Origin: Maea johnstoni | Taxonomy: Eukaryota > Annelida > Polychaeta > Spionida > Magelonidae | DNA length: 64,000 bases | NCBI GenBank assembly: GCA_963942565.1 | Contig: OZ012690.1 | Location: 41,293,338 to 41,357,337 of the forward strand | Direction: 5' to 3' | Part shown: piece by piece, positions 49,452 to 60,700 of the stretch | How the letters are laid out: the number at the start of each line of letters is the position of its first letter | Position numbering within the stretch: the first letter of the stretch is position 1 | The notes under the pieces: generated by a model | What the model was told of the DNA's origin: nothing | The model's input: the letters and a program-made list of their open reading frames with translations, nothing else | Database searches by the model: none | Translations under genes and position numbers: made by a program

Positions 49452-50190
49452 CATAAACAATGTGAGTCATTAATTTTAACTATCCTGAACCCTTGATAGT
49501 GTTCACCCTCCTGATATCATATATACATTCTGTTATAGGCCCATCCTCAACTGTACATGGTTTGACACACTTACATACCAAACCAACAAAATGTATTTCT
49601 GGTCTAGAACCCCAGCTCCCCCTAGAACTATGGTTACAGGAATTTCTAAACCCTACTAAAGCAGCCCTGTAGAGGTAATATTCCTGTGCGTGCCCAACAC
49701 ACACAGGGCCATCAGTTCCCTCTAAGGTGACATTAGCGGGTTTATAACTACCAAAAGGTACATAAACCCATTCATACCGGTAGCGGCTAAAACCGCATGA
49801 CTATTTTAGTGATATCTCTCTAACAAAAGCAATTTTCAGAAAATATTTGAAGGAGAATTGTTGATAAGGCATTCACCAAGACATCTCCTTTAAATGTGTT
49901 TTCCAAGCGATGCATAATTCCAAAGTTATTTACAAAAGTAGTATAGGTCCAGATGACACTTGTTAGGAAATTCTCCAGGCATGAATGGGTTAAGAACCAT
50001 TATGTATTTCTACATACAATAAAAGTATTGTTAATATACATCCATTCATGTAATTGGTGACTATGTCTCCCCCTTATCAGAAGAGACAAATTGTTTTAGG
50101 CACAGTTACCATCAGCATACGCATCCAGATGTGTCTGCAAGATATCATCAATGTTAATTGAAATCTTTAATGCCGAGCATTTTGATATGG

Positions 50191-50410
50191 CACATATGAC
50201 AACAGGTTTCCCTTAGACACAGCAAAATAATATCACACAAAACCTGAAATCAGAATATCAGCAATTTTTCTGTCAGCAAAATTACTTGCAGACTAGTTCA
50301 ATATAGCACATGTATATAACAACACATTTCCTTAGATCCAGCAAAATCAAATAATACAAAACCTGAAATCAGAATTCCAGCAATTTTTTCTGGCAGCAAA
50401 ATCACTTGTA
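50191..50410. repeat. 122-bp tandem duplication in the C4orf33 3' flank
   Basis: 'aaaacctgaaatcagaat' followed by 'cagcaattttt' and 'cagcaaaat.acttg' appear twice, about 122 bp apart. It lies just below the stop codon and may be in the 3' UTR. Confidence 0.6.
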
Positions 50411-50481
50411 GTGTTATATATGATCAAGTCCATCGAGTAGGGTCATCTCGTAGAGCTGGCTACTTGGTCCAGTGGAGCCAA

Positions 50482-50539
50482 TCAGTTGCTTGGCAAAATA
50501 GCCTTAAAATCAATGGGCTGGAAGTACTCCAATCTGTGA
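50482..50539 (-). CDS. C4orf33: C4orf33 homologue coding exon 5 and stop
   Basis: After the acceptor ttttttcag it encodes (F)HRLEYFQPIDFKAILPSN and a TGA. The human counterpart is FHCLEYFKSFNFNTLL. It is too short to stand out as an open frame; it was found from phase and the conserved HxLEYF motif. Confidence 0.88.
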
Positions 50540-51740
50540 CTGAAAAAAGAATGTTCAATTATAATTGATGAACTAAGACTTTTTAAGAACGGATTGACTA
50601 ATAGCTAAAAGGTAAAATGTTATTTTCACCTGCTTTATTTTCATGATGATACCTTCAAACTGACTTAGAAAAGAATGAATGTGAATGTAAAATAAATATA
50701 AAATAAAATAAAATACATACCTTAAATTTGATAAAATAAAATAAAATAGAATGAAATAAGATAAATAAAATAAAACGAAATGATATATAAAAAAATAAAA
50801 TAAAATAAAATAAATTAATATAAAAATAAATAAAGGAGAAAACAAGATCTAAAGAGGCGGGTTCCTCATCATCTGCCTGAAACTATCAACCCAAAGCTAC
50901 TATGGCACATTTATAAATACAAATTAAAGAAAAGTTGGACTTTTTAAGGGTTAAAAGTAGGCCTATATCTTGTTTAGATCAATATCATGGTTAGCTTTTA
51001 AAGAAATTCCTCAAATTGATACATTAATAATTATTGCAATGTAGTTATGAATGTAAAAAATATTTTCCAGTTCAATATACCCTTCATGCTCTAGAATTCT
51101 TCATCATTAAAAACTGGTTAGTTACTTTTAGGACATACAGACTGGTATGAATGATAGGTCATTTTTTGGCGTCAGTAGAAATTGGCAAAAACAGTACTCT
51201 ATGAAAGCGCAAGTATACCAAAGGAAACCACTGAGGAAACTACATGAAGGTTCCATAGGCCTTTCATGGAACCTTAGTTTACAGGTTCCACAGGATAACT
51301 GGAACCTGTCTGACAGGTTTCAAGCATTTGTGGAACCTTAGTGGGAGTTGCGTAGGAATACTTACAAGTCTGGCTGGTGGTGTTTCCCAGCAGGGGCTGG
51401 GTAGAGGGCCTCGTACTGGCGCTGCTCTCCTGACCCGTGGATGGCGTAGGCGTTGAACTTAGTGATCCCCGACGGGAAGTACTCCGCAGGAATCTCGGCA
51501 CGACCACGCCAGGTGCTGCCCTCTATTGTACACTCATAAGACACATCCAGTTCCCCCTTTAGAAACAAAAAAACACAAAGTATCGTTTCAATACATTTCA
51601 TAATATAATCATTGCAGGGGGGGGGGGGGAGGGGGAGAGATGGAGCTTATCAACTTGGAGACTTTAAATCAGACTTTTCATAAAGATAAAAGCAAAGGTA
51701 AACAGATTAAAGACAAAATAACTATGACAATGGTGATTAC

Positions 51741-51788
<48 letters not shown>

Positions 51789-54362
51789 CATTGATGTTGA
51801 CAAATGATAACCATGCTGCTAATGACAATAGAGATAATGACAATAATGATTAGTTGATGAGGAGGAGAAAGAGGATGAACAGGAGAAAGGAGATGAAGAT
51901 TTTGGGGCAGAATATGATTGATCTTAAAAATGAAAGCATCTTTTTTCACACTCATCAATTCAACACTATGATTATTCTGTGAATATGAGTGTACCCTATA
52001 GATTGTTCATAAATATCATAAGACTTACCTTTACTCCTGCTCCCTTGATGATATTCCTACGCCCTTCTAGAATAAGTAATAAGTGCTGGCCATGTCTGAA
52101 ACAAAATATAGACTTCAAACTCTGACAGTAAACCCTGCACAAATGTTAACCTAAGATACAAGAGCACAACAGAGAAAATAAACAACTTATACACAGAGAC
52201 ATAATAGGCAGACATAATCCGCAGACATAATAGGTCTATTAATCATTGGCTATTGTCATGTATTATTGTCATGTGGCTATTGTCATAATTGCCATTCGTT
52301 TCAAACACAATGTTAATAAATCAATCTACAACAACAACAAAAATTAAACTTATGTGAGCAGTTGTCCAAAAAGTGTTGTTGCTATTGTTGTAATATTAAT
52401 AGATTATTAATTGTCCAATCTAGATAATGACATTCATCACATGCAATGCACATTAGTGTTAAAAATCTGACCAGCCAAAAAGGCTTATGATGGACCAAAT
52501 ACAATCATAAATGTACTTATAAATATTATCAGATAGTACAATATAGTATCTAATCAATCATAAAAAGCTTATAGGAGTCACTTAATTCTTTTACTATAAA
52601 TTTCCAAATACCAGACTAAAATCAAGCCAGTCAAATTTATGTCCAATACGTCTCACACTAAAAGATTATTGTTATTGCTATATATATTGAACAGTGCTTA
52701 TTCAATTGCATTTCTCATAATCATATGCATTATGCATAATCATATGCATTATGCATATCCCAAAAAATTGGTATACACACCTTGTATTTTCTACAAATTG
52801 GATAACCAATGAGGTAAATATATCCCTCTGTTAAAATGACCCTCACCCCCCTTTTACAGAGAGAAGAACCACCTAAACAGATATTTTGGATCCACAACTG
52901 CGGACTTCTTTAAACTTTTGAAAAAAACAAACATTTATAACTTTCAAATCTCCTATTTGTTCTGACATCATATCGCATTATTGTAATACAAAATACTGTC
53001 TGGGTGTACATGTCATTGGAGGTGAATTAACTGTCCTCTTTAGATAAGACCCCTAACTCTCCTAGCATACTCTTATCTACTCAAGCCTCTTGACTTTGAC
53101 CCCATTGCTGAGGGCTGAGTAACAAAAGCTGTATATAATCCCTTATACAAGCAGCACAGTCCTATACTTATAATGAACCACAGACACTTCTAGCATACCA
53201 CACACACACACACACACTTTTTCTCATACTTTAAATACATTGAATGATACTCATAACATGCTTTCAGGCAATAGGCCAACAATATAAGGATGTATCTCTC
53301 ACACAAAGTCTCCTTCAGGATGCTTAGGTTCTCATTTAAATGTTATAAGGGTTCAGGGCCAAGCAGTATATAGTCCATCCTTTTAAATAAAACTGTACAC
53401 TCATACACAATGCAATGAAAGGGAATAAATGGACAACTGTGAACATGGTACCGTTGTAGTATTTGAGCAATATCAGAGATTGTATTTTTCGGAAATCATA
53501 TTTAAGGTCTAAGATTTTATAACTATAAAAATGTTCAATGTCTAATCAACCACTGGCATATTGCAACTCTACAATTTCGATGAAAGTCAATTTTTGTGCA
53601 TAAAATAAAAAAAAAAAAAGATTGTGAGTTTAATAGTAACAGGTATTATGGAAAGATTTCATGTATAGTGCATCTATCTACAGCAAACTGAAACAGGTTT
53701 GGTCGACAACAACAAAGAAAATCCTACAGATGGAACAGCAATAAGGGAAGCAAGTTTTTCTTCAGAATTGGATACACAATTACATTGCAATCAATAAAGC
53801 TTATAATGATTGTAATTTTTGAAATTCTTGTATCATTGTATGCATATGAAATCAAGGTAATCATGGTGACCTTTAAAACTTATAGTACAAATGAACCACC
53901 AAAATACTAATTTCCAAATTTCAGGTAAAGTATAAGTAAGAAACCATAACAAAATAGTTGTGTCTTCCTGATAAGGTGAAGGTTTAGCTATGGTAAATGG
54001 TTTCAACCCAAAGCTTCAAAGACAAACAGGGAGACATATCTGTTCTGTCACTTTCAAGCCTAAGACGGTTATGGCTTCATGTTGACCAGTCACTGTTAGT
54101 CATATATATGCTGCCCTAGAAAGATTACTATGTCAACAATACCACCAACATCAACTGGTTAAACATTACCTTACTCTAGTTAGGTGGGTGGTCTAGTGGT
54201 AAGGGGGCATTTCCTAATCTAATAAATAATATGCAATTTGGTATTCATTGACATGTTGCTAAATCGAATGTATGGCTGCATAGGTTATAATTTTAATGAT
54301 GATGATAAAATAAAGATGATGGCAATAATGATGAGAATAACAACAACAATGACAATAATAAC

Positions 54363-54433
<71 letters not shown>

Positions 54434-54640
54434 TAAAAAAATTGATAATAATTAATAATTAATGATAATAATAATATAATATCAATTTTTTAATAATAGC
54501 AATAACAATATTCATCATAATAATGGACAAAAAATGATGATAATGATAATTTGGATGACAATAATGATGATGATGATGAGGAGGATGATAACATGAATAA
54601 GAATAAAAATCTTGAAAGTTATTACAATAATGATGATGAT

Positions 54641-54697
<57 letters not shown>

Positions 54698-54704
54698 AAT
54701 AATG

Positions 54705-54780
<76 letters not shown>

Positions 54781-57700
54781 TAATAATAACTTTGACAAGA
54801 TGATAGCTTTATATGCCAAGATCACAATTAAAGTCAAAAGTGAAGTTGAAGTGATCACTTCATTAGTCACAATGGTTGCCAGAAGTTCATCTATATGGCT
54901 CATTATGTTTATGTATGCAATTCATATGAAAGTTAATATACTATTCAAAATGCAAAAAATCATGTACATTTTCCAACATGGATAAACATGCACACAAGTT
55001 TATTATGACAAATACAGGTGAAATTCATAAACGCGGCTTGTGGGACACCAATCAGAATATTTCATATTATTTGCAATGTCAATTTGGACCTGTGATAAAA
55101 ATGGAAGTTTCAGAGCTTCACAAACTTGCAGCTATACAGTAGTGCATTCCAGTCAGCAGTATGCCTCCAATTGCAATTAAAGCCAAGGCAGCAAGGTGCC
55201 TCTGTGACAGTGATCCCTGAGAGTGGTACAAACACTCTGAGTGAACTGATCATAACTTAATTCAACTCATGTGGGAAATAAGTGCAATTAAGTAAAGGAA
55301 AAGTTAGGCGAAACTGCAATTATGAAGGTTCACTGAATTCCAACCAATGGGAGGACAAGCAGCTGCTCTTGTCCACCAATCAGAGCAGCTGAAGGTGTTG
55401 ATTGCACTAATTAGGGGGAGTTTGAGATGGTCCCTCACCTGATGTGAGTGTGGACAGGTGAGTATTCTAACAGCACCTATAAGATATTTGCATATGCTGC
55501 CTTATCAGTACTGGACTCTGAACCTTCCACATAACAGTTGCTTTCTTGCTCTGCAATGGCGTCTGCTTAGACTTACCTAAATCAAGCTAAATCACATTTG
55601 CTTGCTATCCAAGCCACTATCCTCGCTACCCAAGAACACTACGAAGAGGGAGAGAGATGGAGCACAGCAGTGGTACCATACTGCTTGACTACAAGCCAGC
55701 CAAGCCCAGGGGTGAAGGTTTCAAGGCGGATCTCAAGAGGATTTCTGAGTTTGTCTGGAATGAGGAAACAGGAGAGATCTGTGGTAGGCCGCCCAGGAGC
55801 TGGGGATTTCTTGGCCTATTTTACTTCTCCTTCTATGTTGCTCTCAGTGTCTTCTTCGCCATCTGCCTCGCTCTCTTCTTTACCACGGTCAGTCTCAATT
55901 TCCCAAAACTCAACAAGCAGCATAGCTTACTCCAGATGAACCCGGGTTTAGGGTTCCGGCCGATGCCCGACATGGAAACAGTTCTAGTGAGATTTGAACA
56001 GGGCAAGCCGTCGACCTACAAGATGTACACTGACCACATCCAGGCGTTTCTTGACCAGTATGAGAATGAGAAGCAAGAGGGAGAGCATTTTGTGGATTGT
56101 ACTTACTACGGCCCCACGCGACCCGAGGGCGAACGGGAAAAAGTGTGTCGTTTCCAAATCCAGGAGCTAGGGGGCGCCTGTACCTTCCAGCGAGACTTTG
56201 GATTCTATGAGGGCCAACCCTGTATTCTGCTGAAGCTGAACAAGATCTACGACTGGATCCCTCAGATGTGGGATAATAACACGGTACCAAATCACCTGCG
56301 GGGGCGCTACAGTTCCAACCACATACAGGTAACGTGTGAGGGTGAAAACCCAGCCGATCGGGAGAATATCGGGAACATAACTTTCTACCCGCGCTATGGA
56401 TTCCACGCAGCATTCTACCCCTTTCTGAACCAGCTAGGGTTCAGGTCGCCCGCCATCATGGCTCGCTTTAACAACCTAGCAAAGGGAGTAGTCGTGCAAA
56501 TCTGGTGCCGGGCGTGGGCAAGGAACATCGAAAACAACAACAAGAACGATAAAATTGGAAGTGTTCACTTTGAACTCTTGATAGACTAATAGCCGAGCCA
56601 CCTTAAGACAGGGTGAACAGCCCTGGGAATACCACTGTATATAATAGACTATCAACTATGCACTGTATGCAGCAACATACATTCATTCGATGGAAGTGTG
56701 CATAGCCAAAAAAAACATGTAGAAAAATACCTATGCTAGTGCTAAAAGAAACTTTTTATATTTTTATCCATAATATGATCATTTCTAATTATTTTTCACC
56801 AGTGGATACACAAACCAGATCAAGTAGTAATTTATCATTAAGAGTTTGTCTAATGTGTGTATTATAAATACTGTAAATATCTTGTCATAATTAAATTTTC
56901 AAGTTATGGGTTGTAGAAGATTGTTTATATTGAGTGTATATGGAAGCCTGTAGGAATTACTCTTGTATGAGGAAAATATAGTCAACTGTAGGTTATTAGT
57001 AAAACCCGGGACTACACAGATGTAACATGCTAACTACTGTCAATACACAACGTAATAATTAAGGATGGTCATTGCTTGATATAAGATGGAACTGGGAAGC
57101 CAGGGTTCCCTTGAGATCCCCTGCGGCTCCCTTAAATTTCTGGAAGGAGCCCAAAAATGTACTGGTTTTTGTACACAACGCATTTAAGTAGCTTTGGAAG
57201 ATTCAATTGCGTAAAAACACTTAATTTCGAGCTCTGCTGGTCATTTCTGCTCACTGCCTTAGTCATCTTCTCATTGCAGAATAATTGCCAGATTCTTAAC
57301 ATTCTAATGAATAGGTTTCTTCAAATTAAAATTATTCATCAAAACACTCTTTTGATTAAAATATATTTGCATGTATTTGTCCAATATGGTGCTATATGGG
57401 AATAGCGTGGCTTTCATTTTTTGACCAAGTCCACATAATTTGAATACTATGGCTTAAAAAGCTGGAATAAGGAATATGCTCCGATGAGATGATATTTAAA
57501 ACTTGTGTTGAAAAGACAAGCCCATGCATGCATTCTTTACATCTCTTAGATCTTATACTATCCCACTGTTGTATGGGGGTGGACTGGTGTGGAGTGGGTG
57601 AGAGATAAAATCCATTGCCCCATTCATGCCTGGAGATCAACTCAACCAGTGCTGTCTGAACCTATTATACTTTTGAAAATAACTTTGGATTGAAGCATAA

Positions 57701-60700
57701 ATTTACAAAATATTTGAAGGAGTGTTTTAGATAGAGTTCTGATAAACAATTCTCCTTCAAATATTTTCTAAATATTGTTGTTAGAGAGATGTCACCAAAG
57801 TTTCCTAACAGTTTTGGCTGCTACAGGCATGAATGGGTTCATCAAGTATGTTGACTAAGCAGAAAATAAAACACAAATGAGACACAATCAGAGCTTAGAA
57901 GTTTCTCTAGAAGTTCTGTAATCTGGATCTATGATTATCTTCACAATAACAGAGGAATTAAGATTGGTAATACAAAAGATTTGAATTTAAGGAGAGCTTT
58001 TTATTTTCTAAAAATAAATATTTTTGTTTGAATTGAAAAAAAAAGTTTGAATTTGAGGAAAGTTGTTGGTTAGGTTCTGATAACATTTCTCTTTCATACA
58101 TTTTCCCTAATATGCTTTTGGTTGGATAGATTACATCTAGATTGTCAGCCTACTCTAGGCCACTGCAAGCTAAAATGGGTTGATCCGATTGATAACTGAG
58201 TTGGTCAACAAATGCAAATGTATTAGAGGTATGGGTAAATGCTTCTGTTCAGCTTTGATGAAATCAAGATAGAATGATTATCTTTTATTTTTCTAAATAC
58301 ATAATAAGCTTGTAGATTGTATATATACAACGTGTGTTTCTCTTTCTACCTGAAAGGGAAATTCAGTCAATTTTGCAGAATCTAAAAAACACATCTCAAA
58401 AAATATCAGTTAACATTTAACCTCCGACCCATTTCCGCATTAGAATAACTCCTAACTTGACAACCTGTCTGATTGAAATAAGTTCAGTTGTGTATTTAAT
58501 AAGGATTACCATATATTTTACTAATAAAATCAATATCTCCATAGTAGTGTGTTTGTCGTTTTACAATATATTTCAATAAATTCATTGAACTGAGTTTAAA
58601 ACTGCTGTCAACAAAATATAAACACCATAATAGTGAATCTTTCTGCATAAACAACCCTGTCATGCGGGTATGAAAAGTAACATGATAGCATGTCCTTTTT
58701 TAGGTGCGACTCTGTGTAAGTATAGATTTAAAAATTATATGGTGAAAGAAAGTAAAATGGCCAGTCCTGCCAGTAGTCAAGTTACCGTAGTAATTCTAAC
58801 TGGGAGAAGTATTCACCTCTGTGTGTCTAACACGTCTACATGTTAAATCAGTAAATAGGTGGCACTGCAATATTAGCGTGGAGTGACATTAGCTTGTGGC
58901 GACACTGATGGTTAGCTCGATAACTATATTAAACAAATAGTGTATTGTTAGTCTAGTTAAACCTTTTTATAACTTATCCATTTATTCTGTTTGTTACTTA
59001 CCTCATAAGGTATACTCAGATATTGTGAGCTGCAGAGAAGTTACATGAGAATTGGTGAATTTCAATAGAGATCTACATTCTATTCTTAATTCATAATACC
59101 GATATCATTCAAATAAGCGCACAGTATGTGCCATTGCAGGTTAGGAAAAGTATGCAAGAAGGTTTGCTGTTGGAATTCCACTTAACCACACACACCTCAA
59201 CTTTAACCCATTTAATTCTGACTATTTTGGTGATATCTCTGTGACAAAAGCAATGCTTTGAAAATGTTTGAAGGAGAGATGTTCATCCAAACTCCATTTA
59301 CAACTCTCCTTCAAATACTTTGCAAATTCATGCTTAAATTATTTTCAAAAATATGAAAAAATCAAGACGACACTTGTCATGTATATCTCCAGGAATGATT
59401 GGGTTAACAATATACAAATATGACATCCCTGCGGGGTTGCTAACATGGTTGTCTACCCCTCGTGAGCATTGTCACCCGAGGGCGTAGCCCTCGGGTGACA
59501 ATGCTCACGAGGGGTAGACTACCATGTTAGCAACCCCGCAGGGATGTCACATTTGTTTTATTATACCGAACAACACCCCCCTCCCCCCCCCACCCCCTCA
59601 ACCCGGGCACCCAAAATGCATGACAAGTTGAAACTTACAAAACTCACTTAGGCAGTGTAATTTCGGAGCAGCAGGTTTACCGTGCTGACCATGTTGGGAT
59701 ATGCTACATGTATTTAATTTTTCCTTCCTGAACACCCTACCATCTCAACTGGGTTGAGATTTTACTTTTTCCCCTGAATTGAGACACTCGCGCAAGTTGT
59801 TCCCAACAATAGGATAATTCCATTGTTGACGGCGGCATTCTGCTGAGGCCTTGAAATACTTTCACCACGCGCGGGGATCTTGAAAGCATGACGTCCTCAA
59901 CAATAAAGGGAATCATGAAACGGCACCTTGACAGCGGGTGCTATTACGTCGTCTCCTTGACAGCGGGTGCTAATACGTCGAATGGTGACCGCTGTCAAGG
60001 AACCTATACAGATACAGGTTGCTAACAGCTTTGACACATGGCTCTCATCCAATGGGATGAGAGTATTTTCACGTGAGGTATAATAAATCCAAATACACAA
60101 CTGGGCAGAACTTAAATTGGCACATGCAGGTATGGTCTTAGCCAGGATTTAGAAGCTGAGTGCCCAAAATTGGCAAATGTAAAATTTTTGGGCTTCCAAA
60201 TTTTTAAGGGGGACCACAAGATACTCAGATTCAAACCATAAACATGTATAAATTTATCAAAATAAGGTATTATATCCTTATACAATGTCATTGCAATAAT
60301 ATTGGTATGAAAAAATTCAATTATATGCTTGAGTTTAAAATTTTAAGAAATTCCTCACAAAAAACTTTGGGTCTCCTGAGGGGTGCTTTTTTAGGGTTTG
60401 GATGTCCAAAAAGACACCCAGATGCCCTGCTGGCTAAGACCATGCATGCAGGAAACAATTTAAGCATGCAGGAGATAATTTAGCAATGGAGATATCACTA
60501 AAACATACTTACGGGCAAAACTCAACTTCCAGATATTGATCCTTGTCATTCAGGAAAAATGCTTCCACAACTGGAAAATACACAGCAGCATGATTACAGG
60601 CTACCAGTAACGAAACCGGCTGCACCAGCATGACTTGGTTGCCAGTCTCCCATTGGTTTAACACTAACACTATATATAGTCCCCTTCAGACCACTTTTAT

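Noticed and set aside
51361-51367. TAA after HHQPDL as the true end of the C4orf33 homologue
   Set aside because: The bases form the donor GTAAGT, and a conserved terminal exon (HRLEYF) follows at 50,539 in the right phase.
54551-54985. 144-residue frame rich in Asn and Asp
   Set aside because: Translation of an AAT/GAT microsatellite; all frames over it are open as poly-Asn, poly-Ile or poly-Leu.
55910-56413. 167-residue minus-strand frame
   Set aside because: Shadow of the Na,K-ATPase beta coding sequence.
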